Shown: positions 23,843 through 32,653, counted from the stretch's first letter. The stretch is DNA of 57,192 bases from Pseudomonadota bacterium (GCA_018240745.1 JAFEFF010000224.1:1-57192), one strand, 5' to 3'. The notes: a model not told the origin generated them from the letters alone. Translations and numbers: made by a program.

Positions 23843-25068
23843 CGGCTGAGCTTTTCCCGCGCCCCCGCTTCGCTGCCCAGCGAGGCGGCGGCGAGCGCGA
23901 GCGAGCAGGCGGAAAAGATCATCACCACGGCGTAGCCGCCGGTGAGGTCGTGCAGCAGGCCGCCGATCCAGGCGCCGAAGAATCCGCCGAGCCCCATGCC
24001 GATCCCGATCAGGCCGTAGATGCGGCCGAAGTTGGCGCCGCGATAGCGCAGCGTCGCCAGCGTCGAGATCATCGGCCCGCGCGAGCCCTGGCTGCCGCCG
24101 AACAGCAGCACATAGGCCCACAGCCAGTGATCGTCGGCCGGCCCGCGCACCAGCGCCAGCGCGCCGACACCGGCGATCGAGCAGGCGTAGGCGAGGATCG
24201 CCGCGATCCTGCGGCCGCCACGGTCGGCCAGCCAGGAGAAGCCCACCATGCCGAGCGGCGTCAGGATGCCCGCGACGGCGAGCGCCCGGGCCGCGTGCGC
24301 GCCTTCCATGCCGCGCTCGAGCAGGTAGCTCATGGTCTGCGGCACGATCGAGAAGATGCCGACCGAGGTGAAGCAGAACGAAAAGGTGAGCGCCCAGAAC
24401 GGCCAGTCGCGGATCGCCTCGGCCACCGTCGGGCCCGCGCCCGACGCCGCGTGCGCGCGCACCAGGCCCGGCGCGCCGGCCGCGATCCGCCGCCACGGCA
24501 GCACGAGGACCAGCGGCACGAATACGACGCTGGCGACCGAGAACACCAGGTAGGCATGGCGCCATCCCGAGGAGACGATCATCGACTGCGCCAGCGGGAT
24601 GGTGAGCATGGTGCCGACGCCGGTCGCCGACCAGGCGACGGCCAGCCCGACACCCAGCCGCCGCGCCGGGAACCAGCGGCCGAGCAGCGAGGCGCTCAGC
24701 ACGCCCGACACCGAGGCGCCGCCGAAGCCCAGCATCACGCCCAGCGTCACGTAGAAGTGCCACAGCGCCGTCGCATGCGCCGCCAGAAAGGTCGCCGCGG
24801 CCGCCAGGCTCATCCCGATCACGGTCAGTGCGCGCAAACCCAGGCGGTCGAGGATCCAGCCGTTGACCGGGCCCGAGATGCCGCCGACCAGCAGGGCGAA
24901 GCTGTAGATGATGGTGACGTCGCCGCGATTCGCCGCGAAGGCCTTCTCGAGCGCCGGCACGAACACCGGAAAGCTGTCGCCGATCGAGCGGCTGGCGACG
25001 CCCAGAACGAAACACAGCGCCACCAGCAGCCAGGGAACGAAACGCATCATCGCCAAATCCCTTCGCAC
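23839..25068 (-). CDS. MFS transporter
   Basis: The 409-residue protein has twelve predicted helices and an MFS loop motif after helix 2 (GWILDRLGLRALT). The layout resembles monocarboxylate/OFA-type MFS carriers for small organic acids, but the substrate is not readable. Alternative ATG codons 6-7 residues in are possible. It is divergent from the hotdog-fold gene with 61 bp between, so the two may be regulated together and act on the same compound. Confidence 0.87.
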   Translation of the reverse strand: MRRDLAMMRFVPWLLVALCFVLGVASRSIGDSFPVFVPALEKAFAANRGDVTIIYSFALLVGGISGPVNGWILDRLGLRALTVIGMSLAAAATFLAAHATALWHFYVTLGVMLGFGGASVSGVLSASLLGRWFPARRLGVGLAVAWSATGVGTMLTIPLAQSMIVSSGWRHAYLVFSVASVVFVPLVLVLPWRRIAAGAPGLVRAHAASGAGPTVAEAIRDWPFWALTFSFCFTSVGIFSIVPQTMSYLLERGMEGAHAARALAVAGILTPLGMVGFSWLADRGGRRIAAILAYACSIAGVGALALVRGPADDHWLWAYVLLFGGSQGSRGPMISTLATLRYRGANFGRIYGLIGIGMGLGGFFGAWIGGLLHDLTGGYAVVMIFSACSLALAAASLGSEAGAREKLSR

Positions 25069-25129
25069 GGCTGGAGGCTTGCGTCAGCCGTGGCGGTCCT
25101 GCAGTTTTCGCGCCGCGGAGAGGATTACA

Positions 25130-25888
25130 GTGGACACGATCACGATTGCGCCCGGATTCAACGGACCCCGGCTTTCGGGGAATGGCGGCTATGTCGGCGG
25201 CATGATGGCCGAGCGATACACCCGGGCCTTCGGCGGCGACGGCACCGTCGAGATCACGCTGCGCGCGCCGATCCCGCTCGCCCGGCCGCTGCAGGTCGCG
25301 CGCGAAGGCGATTCGCTGATGCTGCGCGACGGCGACACGCTGTTGTGCGAGGCGCGCGCAGGATCGGTCGATCACCTGAAGCCGCCGCCGGCGCCGACCG
25401 ACTGGGCCGAGGTGATGCGCCGCGGCGAGACCGGCGGCAGCCCGCCGGACAGCGAGTTCCACACCTGCATCGTCTGCGGCCGGGGCCGCGCGGTCGGCGA
25501 CGGCCTGCGCGTGCTCGGCAGCGCCGGGCCGCAGCCGGGCCATTCGCTGTCGTGCTACGTGCCGCACGCCAACCACGCCGATGCCGACGGGTTCATCCGC
25601 AACGAGTTCGTGTGGGGTACGCTCGACTGCCCCGGCGCCTTTGCGGCACAGGATCCCGACGACATGCGGCCGGCGCTGACCGGCCGCATGTCCGCCAGGG
25701 TGATCGCGCCGCCCAGGGTCGGCGAGCGCTGCGCCGTGGTCGGCTGGCGGATCGGCGCCGCGGGCCGCAAGCTCTACTCGGGAACGGCGCTCTACACCGA
25801 GAGCGGCCGGCTGTGCGCGATCGGCACCTGCACCTGGATCGTGCTGAAGGAGCAGGCCGGGAGTGAGCAATGCCGAGCCGCGTCATAG
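25130..25888 (+). CDS. Hotdog-fold (acyl-CoA thioesterase-like) protein with altered C-terminus
   Basis: The 252-residue product starts at GTG 25130 after GGAGAGGA. Its N-terminal FNGPRLSGNGGYVGGMMA and the C113-x2-C116-G motif (TCIVCG) followed by GDGLRV fit a family of double-hotdog thioesterase-like proteins that act on acyl-CoA. Its natural end appears to be CTWIVLK plus a residue or two. Here the frame runs on into unrelated residues (EQAGSEQCRAAS), which overlap the next gene by 19 bp. A second copy of the 31 bp encoding IG(T/P)CTWIVLK lies at 27745-27775, followed by a stop two codons later. So an insertion seems to have split off the original 3' end. Confidence 0.7.
   Translation: MDTITIAPGFNGPRLSGNGGYVGGMMAERYTRAFGGDGTVEITLRAPIPLARPLQVAREGDSLMLRDGDTLLCEARAGSVDHLKPPPAPTDWAEVMRRGETGGSPPDSEFHTCIVCGRGRAVGDGLRVLGSAGPQPGHSLSCYVPHANHADADGFIRNEFVWGTLDCPGAFAAQDPDDMRPALTGRMSARVIAPPRVGERCAVVGWRIGAAGRKLYSGTALYTESGRLCAIGTCTWIVLKEQAGSEQCRAAS
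25818..25848 (+). repeat. Left 31-bp direct repeat bounding the NERD-helicase cassette
   Basis: Bases 25818-25848 match 27745-27775 in 30 of 31 positions (A/C difference at the ninth base). Similarity stops sharply at both ends. The copy lies inside the hotdog gene. Confidence 0.9.
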
Positions 25889-27726
25889 ACCCGCCCCTTG
25901 GGCAACTGGGCCTTCTTCGAACGCCCTTGACCGCCGGCGAGCGCAAGACGCTTCAGCTGCTCGACAGGGAGCTCCCGGCCAAATGGGAAATCTACGTGCA
26001 GCCGCATCTGAACGGATGCCGTCCGGACTTCGTATTGCTCAATCCATCGATCGGTATCGGCGTCCTCGAGGTCAAGGACTGGAATCTCACGCATCCCGAA
26101 TACCATTGGGAGAGCGGGCGGAATGATGGGCGAAGATTGGTCCGAAAGCATGATGGCAGGACGTTTCAGGACCCGTCACGCCGGTTGCACCAGTACAAGC
26201 AGGAGATCTTCGATCTCTACTGTCCCCGCCTCGAGCGAAGAGCCGGAATAGCCGCAATCAGCGCCGGCCTTGTGTTTCCGTTCGCCAGCGAAGATCGGGT
26301 GCACGACCTGTTCCGTGACTCGTTTTCCTCCACGGGAGAATACGCCATTGGGCGTGATGCATTCGCGAATGGCCGGATCGAACGCCTGTTTCCAGCCGCT
26401 CGACTGACGGCGTCTCGACTGATGACGGAGGACCTGGCCGAGGACCTCCGGAGCTGGCTCCGGGAGCCGGACCATTCGCAAGAGCAGCGCCTGCCGTTGC
26501 CTCTCGATCCCAGGCAACGGGAATACGCGACGACGCGCACGGCCAGCGGCTATCGCCGCATTCGTGGACCGGCAGGTTCCGGCAAGACCACCGTGCTTGC
26601 CGCACGCGCCGCGAATTTGTCCGCAGAAGGCAAGCAGGTACTCGTCGTCACGTTCAACATCACGCTTTGGCACTACCTTCGCGACGTGTGCTCCAGGAGC
26701 CGTACCGGTCGAGTGAATGCCATCACATGGATAAACTTCCACGCCCTTTGCAGACGGCTGGTTGCGATCCTCGGCGTGGAGGCGGCGTCAAAGGAAATCT
26801 GGAAGGATCACTTCGAGCACAACGCCGATGCCTTCAATGACCTGCCGCGTCTGTTGGGCAATGTGCTCGAGATCGAGGGGAACGAGGGCGTTGAGCGTTA
26901 CGACGCGATCTTGGTGGACGAAGGCCAGGACTTCCAGCCGGAGTGGTGGCAACTGCTCAGAAAGCTCGCACGGCCCGGAGCCGAAATGATGCTTGTCGCC
27001 GATGCCACCCAGGACCTCTACGGTACCGCGCGTCTATGGACCGACAACGCCATGATCGGCGCCGGCTTCAGGGGCGGATGGGCCGAGCTTCCGCTGACCT
27101 ATCGGCTCCCCGAACCATTGCTCACCTTCGCCGCGGAGTTCGCGCGCAAGTTCCTGCCCGCGAATGGCCGCCAGGAGCCGGTTTCCGCACAACAGGAACT
27201 CGATACCGAGCCCTGTTCCCTGCGCTGGCTTCAGGTCGAAAGGCACGAAGTTGCCGAAACGAGCGTCGAGGAGCTGCTGAATATGGTCAAGTCGCAACGC
27301 GAGTCTGCGATGACCGACCTGACTGTCCTTGTCGATCGGGTCGAAGTTGGAGAGCTGATTGTTGCGGCGCTGAGAGAACGCAACATCAAGACCATCGATA
27401 CATTCGCTCCCGCGCACGAGTCGGACAAGACCAGGTCGAGAGAGGATCGCCGCAAGAAGCTCGCCTTCTGGAAAGGAGCCTCGTCGGTCAAGGTGACCAC
27501 CTTGCACAGCTTCAAAGGCTGGGAAGCGAGGTTGCTGGTGGTTTGCCTGACCAATGCCGGCAGCTCGATGGCGATGGCAGCGGCTTATGCGGGCCTGACA
27601 CGCCTGAAGCGTCATCCACAGGGAAGTGCCTTGACGGTCGTCTGCAGCGATCAGCGATTGCGGCCGTTCGGGAAACGCTGGCCAACCTACATCGACGCGA
27701 CATCCGGCGTCTCGCCCCAAAGATGA
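25870..27726 (+). CDS. NERD-domain nuclease fused to an SF1 (UvrD-like) helicase
   Basis: This 618-residue protein has an N-terminal NERD nuclease domain (about 20-130) with PD-(D/E)xK residues D53, E67 and K69 (RPDFVLL...LEVKDW). The SF1 helicase follows: Walker A GPAGSGKTT 233-241, DEGQD 350-354, VADATQD 377-382, TYRLPEP about 410-416, TLHSFKGWE 544-552 and a YAGLTRLKR motif VI at 573-581. All motor motifs look intact. NERD-helicase fusions occur on plasmids and in defence islands and probably process DNA. The gene is more A/T-rich in its codons than its neighbours and sits alone between 31-bp direct repeats. GGGAGTGA precedes the ATG. No partner gene is present, so a stand-alone defence or DNA-processing cassette is inferred. 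Confidence 0.85.
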   Translation: MPSRVIDPPLGQLGLLRTPLTAGERKTLQLLDRELPAKWEIYVQPHLNGCRPDFVLLNPSIGIGVLEVKDWNLTHPEYHWESGRNDGRRLVRKHDGRTFQDPSRRLHQYKQEIFDLYCPRLERRAGIAAISAGLVFPFASEDRVHDLFRDSFSSTGEYAIGRDAFANGRIERLFPAARLTASRLMTEDLAEDLRSWLREPDHSQEQRLPLPLDPRQREYATTRTASGYRRIRGPAGSGKTTVLAARAANLSAEGKQVLVVTFNITLWHYLRDVCSRSRTGRVNAITWINFHALCRRLVAILGVEAASKEIWKDHFEHNADAFNDLPRLLGNVLEIEGNEGVERYDAILVDEGQDFQPEWWQLLRKLARPGAEMMLVADATQDLYGTARLWTDNAMIGAGFRGGWAELPLTYRLPEPLLTFAAEFARKFLPANGRQEPVSAQQELDTEPCSLRWLQVERHEVAETSVEELLNMVKSQRESAMTDLTVLVDRVEVGELIVAALRERNIKTIDTFAPAHESDKTRSREDRRKKLAFWKGASSVKVTTLHSFKGWEARLLVVCLTNAGSSMAMAAAYAGLTRLKRHPQGSALTVVCSDQRLRPFGKRWPTYIDATSGVSPQR

Positions 27727-27744
27727 AGTCGCCTCCCGCCGCTA

Positions 27745-27781
27745 CGATCGGCCCCTGCACCTGGATCGTGCTGAAAAGCTA
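27745..27781 (+). pseudogene. Detached 3' end of the hotdog gene / right 31-bp direct repeat
   Basis: Bases 27745-27775 repeat 25818-25848, and the frame continues AAAAGC TAA, giving the peptide IGPCTWIVLKS and a stop. This looks like the original end of the hotdog gene moved downstream by the inserted cassette, or a copy made by it. It has no start of its own. Confidence 0.7.
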
Positions 27782-27790
27782 AGTCCGCCG

Positions 27791-28858
27791 TCATGCCTCC
27801 GCGACAAGCCGGGTCAGCGCCTCGGTCAGCAACGGTCGACTCTGCGGCAGGAACATCGTGCCACCGAGCCGGGGATTGATCTCGAAGACGGCAACGCCGC
27901 CCGATGGCCGCAGGATGTAATCCATGTTGCACGGGCCGTTGTAATCCAGCGGACGCAACAGGTGCTCGAGGGCTTCCGATACCACAGGCGGCGGATCGAA
28001 CGGTGTCATCGTCTTGAACTCCACGCCGACCCGGGCATCGCCTTCCTTCTCGAATGCAAACGAGGCGCTCCATACGGGCCGGCCGTGGCGTACGATGGCA
28101 TGCAGAGTGTGTTCGGTGGTGCCGGCGATGAATTCCTGGAACGCGAACCCCGGCGGTAGCGACGTGCTGCCGGCAAGCAGCCTCTCGAGCTCCTCCTGGG
28201 TGCGGACGACAACGGCGCGCTGCTGGTCGTACGCCGATTTGACGATGCAGGGCAGCTCGATGTCCTCGCGTCGCACATAGTTCACGGGGCAAAGGGGAGC
28301 GAGGCCGTTGGCGGTCACGTAGTCCGCGAAGCGGCGCTTGTCGCGCAGGATGGCGACGGCGTCCGGTGAGGGATACAAGCCGAGCCCGCCGGGGCAGGCA
28401 GCGATGGCGTTCTCGCGGAGCGGCAGCAGGACGGTTCGACAGCCCGTCGCCCGCGGCAGCGCGTCGAAACTGAGCGGGCTGTCGTCGAGCTTCAGCACGA
28501 CCTCGGCGATGGACGGCACGCTTCGCCACGTCTCGGGTGCCGTGAGGGCGGGCAGCCAATCGGCGAATGGCTCTCCGGTGACGACCAGGCGCACGGCTTC
28601 GCCCGTGCCGCCGCGGTCGAACGAGAATCGCACGGGCTGGTGAAACAGCCACTTCTTGGCGGCATGCAGACGCAAGCGCATGGCTCGCGGGAAAAGCCTT
28701 CGCAGCCGCGCACCGTCGGCCCATCGGGCAAGGGCCAGCAGCAGCGCCTGCAGCCGGGCCTTGTTGTTCTTGCTCCGACGCCTACTCGCCCACTTCTTGG
28801 AGTCTCCCACCACGGCGAACCCGATCCAAGCGGGCGACCGTCCCTGCGACTTCAACAT
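27791..28858 (-). CDS. ATP-grasp domain protein
   Basis: The 355-residue product has an ATP-grasp fold in its C-terminal 220 residues. Visible parts are ILRDKRRFADYV (start of the fold), LPCIVKSAYDQQ (ATP-binding Lys) and AVFEINPRLGGT (E/N metal ligands with NPR). The N-terminal part is basic and unassigned. ATP-grasp ligases join a carboxylate to an amine or thiol through an acyl phosphate; the substrate is unknown. ATG 28858 begins a basic but plausible N-terminus; the longer frame is arginine-rich and unlikely. It is divergent (154 bp) from a flavin-dependent oxidoreductase, and the two may share a pathway. Confidence 0.82.
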   Translation of the reverse strand: MLKSQGRSPAWIGFAVVGDSKKWASRRRSKNNKARLQALLLALARWADGARLRRLFPRAMRLRLHAAKKWLFHQPVRFSFDRGGTGEAVRLVVTGEPFADWLPALTAPETWRSVPSIAEVVLKLDDSPLSFDALPRATGCRTVLLPLRENAIAACPGGLGLYPSPDAVAILRDKRRFADYVTANGLAPLCPVNYVRREDIELPCIVKSAYDQQRAVVVRTQEELERLLAGSTSLPPGFAFQEFIAGTTEHTLHAIVRHGRPVWSASFAFEKEGDARVGVEFKTMTPFDPPPVVSEALEHLLRPLDYNGPCNMDYILRPSGGVAVFEINPRLGGTMFLPQSRPLLTEALTRLVAEA

Positions 28859-29012
28859 GGAAGGGGCCGTAGCACGATGGCGATGCGGAGTGAGGCAGTG
28901 GGTCGCGCTTCTTCGACTTGGGTATCGATGAGTAGGGCCTGACCGGTGCACACGCTGCATGGAACTTCCCCACGCCCCGACGTATGCTCGTCACGTTGGG
29001 AAAGGGTGGGGA

Positions 29013-30203
29013 ATGCAATCTGAATGTAGGGTGGCCGTCGTCGGGGCTGGACCGAACGGCCTGTCGCTCGCTGCGCATCTCAGGGCGCGGGGTGTCGACT
29101 TCCAGATCTTCGGGCGGCCGATGGAGACGTGGGACACGCGCATGCCCAAAGGCATGCTGCTGAAGTCCGATGGTTTTGCCACCAGTCTCTACGCCCCGGG
29201 CGGAAAGTATTCGTACGCGGACTACTGCGCGAAGCACCGGATTCCGTATGCCCCGCTCGGCCTGCCGCCGAAGCTCGAGACCTTCAGCGCCTATGGCCAC
29301 GCCTTCCAGAAGGAACTGGTGCCGAACCTCGAGCCGAAGATGGTCACTGCGCTCGGACAAAACGACAAGGGTGGGTACACCCTCACGCTCGACGACGGCA
29401 CCGTCTGCCATGCCCGTACGGCCGTGGTCGCGGCCGGCATCACACATTTCGCGCACATGCCCGACGCGCTCGCCGGCGCACCGCGCCCGCTGGTATCGCA
29501 CAGCGCCGACCATCACGACCTGTCGCGATTCAAGGGCCGCAGGGTCGCCGTCATTGGCGCGGGTTCGTCGGCGACCGATATTGCGGGCCTGCTCCATCGC
29601 GAGGGCGCCGAGGTGCATCTGGTCTGCCGCGACACGTTGTGGTTCAACGGCCGAATGCCCGACCACCGGTCCCTGAGATCGCGCTTGCGCAATCCGAACA
29701 CCCCCATCGGTCCGGGCTGGCGGTCGTACCTTTGCGCCAATTTTCCCCTTCTCTTCCGCCGCCTTCCCGCGCATCGGCGAATCGCGATCGCGCGCGGTCA
29801 CCTCGGGCCGGCGCCGGCCTATTTCGCCCGCGATATGGTGCTGGGGCGCGCCTATACCCATCTCGGTCTGCAGCCGCAGGCGGCGACGCCCAAAGGCGAC
29901 GGCGTCGAGCTGGTCCTGGTGAACAGGAGCGGCGAGACGCGCGTTCTCGACGTCGATCACGTGATCGCCGCCACCGGCTACAAGCCGGCGCTGGCGCGGC
30001 TGCCCTTCCTCGATCCGGGCCTGCACCGCAAGATCGTCGCGATCGACGACGTGCCCCAGCTAAGCGACTGTTTCGAGGCTTCGACGCCCGGCCTGTATTT
30101 CGTCGGCACCCTCGCGGTCCACAGCTTCGGGCCGTTGGTGCGCTTCGCTTGCGGGGCGGCCTTCACCGCGCCCCGCCTCGCCCGCCACCTGGCCCGACAC
30201 TGA
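29013..30203 (+). CDS. FAD/NAD(P)-dependent oxidoreductase (flavin monooxygenase-like)
   Basis: The 396-residue protein has an N-terminal FAD Rossmann motif VAVVGAGPNGLSLAAHL (about 6-22) and a second nucleotide motif VAVIGAGSSATDIAGLL (about 178-194), as in class B flavin monooxygenases and lysine/ornithine N-hydroxylases. The late DHVIAATGYKPAL block (ATG motif) also fits. The FMO fingerprint is not exact, so a related reductase is possible. ATG 29013 follows GGTGGGG. It is divergent from the ATP-grasp gene; the pair could build or modify a small amide- or amino-containing compound. Confidence 0.82.
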   Translation: MQSECRVAVVGAGPNGLSLAAHLRARGVDFQIFGRPMETWDTRMPKGMLLKSDGFATSLYAPGGKYSYADYCAKHRIPYAPLGLPPKLETFSAYGHAFQKELVPNLEPKMVTALGQNDKGGYTLTLDDGTVCHARTAVVAAGITHFAHMPDALAGAPRPLVSHSADHHDLSRFKGRRVAVIGAGSSATDIAGLLHREGAEVHLVCRDTLWFNGRMPDHRSLRSRLRNPNTPIGPGWRSYLCANFPLLFRRLPAHRRIAIARGHLGPAPAYFARDMVLGRAYTHLGLQPQAATPKGDGVELVLVNRSGETRVLDVDHVIAATGYKPALARLPFLDPGLHRKIVAIDDVPQLSDCFEASTPGLYFVGTLAVHSFGPLVRFACGAAFTAPRLARHLARH

Positions 30204-30226
30204 CGCGACGACGTGAGGCGCGTCGC

Positions 30227-30856
30227 CTACGCGTCGCGCTTGCGGTGCGGGTCGTACTTCGACAGCACGTCCTTTAGGTAGTCCCGGCTCTTCCATTCCG
30301 GCGCCGGCGGCTCGTAGCCGGGCCGCGGGACGAACGGATTGGGCGGCACCGCCGCCTGGTCGCCCACGAGATCGGGAACGTAGCGCGGGCAGTTCGGGAA
30401 GATCTCGCATTTGACGCGCACCACGACCTTCGCGCCGTGATGGCCGGCCAGCGTTTCCGCATCGTCGTGGATCGTCGCCCTGCCGCGGATGCGCGTGCGG
30501 AAGGTCTTGCCGTCGAAGCGCACGAACAGCAGGCCGACGTTCGGGTTGCGGTGAATGTTGCCGAGCGTGCGGTACATGTTGTTGCCGTCGTACTCGGGGT
30601 ACTCGAGCGTGTCGGGCCCGCTGATCCTGACGAAGCCGGGATCGCCCGAGCGCATCGAGCAATCGACGTTGTCGCGATAGCTCGTCGCGATGAAGAAGAA
30701 GCGCGCCTCCTCGATGAGCTTGCGGTCCTGCTCCCAGAACTCGAAGTGCAGGCGGTGCTTCTCCAGGCCATCGGCGACGCGGCGTCCGTCGAAGCGGTCC
30801 TGCAGCTCGCGCATGCCGTCGTGATAGAACGGGGCGCGGTCGATCGGGTCGGTCAT
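30227..30856 (-). CDS. Pyridoxamine 5'-phosphate oxidase-like flavin-binding protein
   Basis: The 209-residue product has a PNPOx-like split barrel at about 35-140 (ARFFFIATSYRDNVDCS, GFVRISGPDTLEYPEYDGNNMY, NIHRNPNVGLLFV), which normally binds FMN or F420. The C-terminal third (CEIFPNCPRYVPDL and after) is like that of PNPOx-family proteins of unknown reaction. It is not PdxH itself. The start is set at ATG 30856 with AAGG close by; ATG ten codons upstream is possible. It is convergent with the flavoprotein gene (23 bp). Confidence 0.82.
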   Translation of the reverse strand: MTDPIDRAPFYHDGMRELQDRFDGRRVADGLEKHRLHFEFWEQDRKLIEEARFFFIATSYRDNVDCSMRSGDPGFVRISGPDTLEYPEYDGNNMYRTLGNIHRNPNVGLLFVRFDGKTFRTRIRGRATIHDDAETLAGHHGAKVVVRVKCEIFPNCPRYVPDLVGDQAAVPPNPFVPRPGYEPPAPEWKSRDYLKDVLSKYDPHRKRDA

Positions 30857-30885
30857 CCTGCCTTCATAGCAGATCGCCGGCGCCA

Positions 30886-31009
30886 CCGTCGTCCCGACTC
30901 GCGCGGAGTAACCTCCGCGCTTCAGCGAAGCGCAGCGGAGGGACCTTCTCTCCGCGATCTGCGGCTATTCGCCGAGAGCAAGGTCCCTCGGCTTCGCTCG
31001 GGACGACGG
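30886..31009. repeat. 124-bp palindromic repeat (GTCGTCCC type), copy A
   Basis: The element starts with CCGTCGTCCC and ends with its exact complement GGGACGACGG. Inside are further inverted pairs including GAGGGACCTT and AAGGTCCCTC. A second element of the same kind lies at 40532-40658. This copy ends directly at the TAG stop of the membrane protein gene. Confidence 0.75.
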
Positions 31010-32503
31010 CTACTTGCGGACGAAAATCGTCGTCTTGTCGTCGCTGTAGGCCTCGCGCCAGCCCGGCAGGGTGGCGAGCAGCTTGTTGGCGGGCTGCTCC
31101 TTCAGGAGCAGCGTCCAGTCGATCGAGTACTTGTCGAGCGTCTTCTGCAGGACCTCGGGGTCGTTGCCGCGCAGGTGCACGGTGTCGACGTACTTCTTGA
31201 TGAACTCGCCGCCATAGAGCTCGCCGCGGCCGTCGATGAAGGTCGGGATGCCGAGGCTGATCAGGTAGCCGCCGTAGCCGTAGTGGTTCAGCACATGACC
31301 CTTGAGGCCGTGGCCCAGCGCGTACTCGATCGCCGCTGACGGCATGGTCGCCTCGGGCGGGCGGATGCCGGCGAAGCGCACCAGCGCCGCAGTATAGACG
31401 ACCGCCAGGGTCAGCCCGACGCCGACCGCGCGCAGGCTGGCCGGACGGCCGAGGCCGCCGAGCAGCACCTTGCCCTCGGGATCGCGACGCATCGCCGGCC
31501 ACTCGCGCGCCAGCACCGGCGCGATCGCCAGCGGCGTGATCATGGCGAGCAGCTCGGCATTGCGGACGTGGCTGAGGAACATGTGCAGCAGGCCGACCAC
31601 GATCAGCGTGCGCATGATCGGCAGCTTCACGCCGCGCGCCAGCACGAGGTAGAGCGCAACCAGCAGCATCAGCTCGGTGAGCGGCTGGGTCTGGAAGTCG
31701 GGCGACTTCCACTCGTCGATCAGCGAGAGCGCGTCGCCCAGCCCGAAGATCTCGAAGGTCACCAGGATCGAGCGCGGGCCGTAGGGCGTGATGCAGGCGA
31801 CCACCAGCGCCGCGACGCCGAACTTCGCCCACGCGATGAAGATCTTCCTGCGCTCGGCCCAGTCGGCGCCGTTGACCAGCGCCTCGAGCCCGAACGCGCC
31901 GCCCAGCAGCAGGCCCATGGTGAAGCCGCCATGCAGGTTGGCCCAGAACAGCATCGCCAGCAGCAGGATCGGTTTGGGCGCCCGCCTCTCCTCGACCGCA
32001 TCGATCAGGCCCGACACCCACCACAGCATGAACGGGAACGCGAGAGCGAACGGCCGCGCCAGGAAGTGCGACGTCATCATCACGAAGGCCGCGGCGGTGA
32101 ACATCAGCGCCGGCAGCGGTCGCAGGTGCTGCAGCAGGAGCCGCAGCAGCAGGGCCGAGGTGGCGCCGAACGCCGCTGCGCCCAGCGCGACGACGCCGCC
32201 CCATCCGCCGACGTCGTACGCCAGCGCCAGCAAGAGTTGCGAGCCCCATTCCTTGGCGATCCAGGGCTGGCCGGTGAAGGTGAAGGAGTAACCGTCGACC
32301 CTCGGCACCGCAGCGTGGTCGAGGATCCAGTTGCCGACCGTGATGTGCCAATGGCTGTCCGGATCGGCGAGCAGCGGCAGGCCGTTGACGTTGGCCAGCG
32401 CCACGAACACCACCAGCCCGACGAGCAGCGGCAGCGAGAGCGCCCACGAGGAACGGTTGGCGGAAGCATCCGCAGGCAGGGACAGGCCGGAAGAAACGGC
32501 CAT
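31010..32503 (-). CDS. Polytopic membrane protein, possibly GT-C-type
   Basis: The 497-residue protein has about ten hydrophobic helices between residues 23 and 390 and a soluble C-terminal domain of about 110 residues. The first periplasmic loop holds DPDSHWHITVGNWIL (about 48-62), an acidic/His loop like those in GT-C glycosyltransferases of the Dol-P-mannose type. The C-terminal part has YGGYLISLGIPTFIDGRGELYG, also seen in such proteins. Function is not proven. The start codon lies in the right arm of an 8-bp inverted repeat, with GGAG eight bases before it. It is divergent from a histone-like gene. Confidence 0.7.
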   Translation of the reverse strand: MAVSSGLSLPADASANRSSWALSLPLLVGLVVFVALANVNGLPLLADPDSHWHITVGNWILDHAAVPRVDGYSFTFTGQPWIAKEWGSQLLLALAYDVGGWGGVVALGAAAFGATSALLLRLLLQHLRPLPALMFTAAAFVMMTSHFLARPFALAFPFMLWWVSGLIDAVEERRAPKPILLLAMLFWANLHGGFTMGLLLGGAFGLEALVNGADWAERRKIFIAWAKFGVAALVVACITPYGPRSILVTFEIFGLGDALSLIDEWKSPDFQTQPLTELMLLVALYLVLARGVKLPIMRTLIVVGLLHMFLSHVRNAELLAMITPLAIAPVLAREWPAMRRDPEGKVLLGGLGRPASLRAVGVGLTLAVVYTAALVRFAGIRPPEATMPSAAIEYALGHGLKGHVLNHYGYGGYLISLGIPTFIDGRGELYGGEFIKKYVDTVHLRGNDPEVLQKTLDKYSIDWTLLLKEQPANKLLATLPGWREAYSDDKTTIFVRK

Positions 32504-32543
32504 TATTAAGCTCCAATATGACTATAAGAAATTCAAATAATGG
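32500..32543. promoter_or_regulatory. 8-bp inverted repeat spanning the start codon of the membrane protein gene
   Basis: CCATTATT at 32500-32507 is the exact inverted partner of AATAATGG at 32536-32543. On the minus strand the second arm contains the gene's ATG, and GGAG and a TATAGT (-10-like) hexamer lie in the loop. It may be an operator, or a leader hairpin hiding the start codon if transcription begins upstream. The region is unusually A/T-rich for this window. Confidence 0.4.
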
Positions 32544-32653
32544 CTTGATATACCTGATTTTTGCGGTCGACGCCAGCCGGACGACGCGCCTTGCAACCCC
32601 TTGAAGTCGCTCGCGTTTGCCACGCGCGGGAGACTGAGAGGGAAAAACGACCC

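Noticed and set aside
23158..25866. A 902-codon open frame on the plus strand
   Set aside because: It overlaps the serine hydrolase, MFS and hotdog genes in another frame and lacks any motif.
25130..27781. Prophage or integrative element around the NERD-helicase gene
   Set aside because: No integrase, phage or conjugation gene is present; the inserted stretch carries one gene only.
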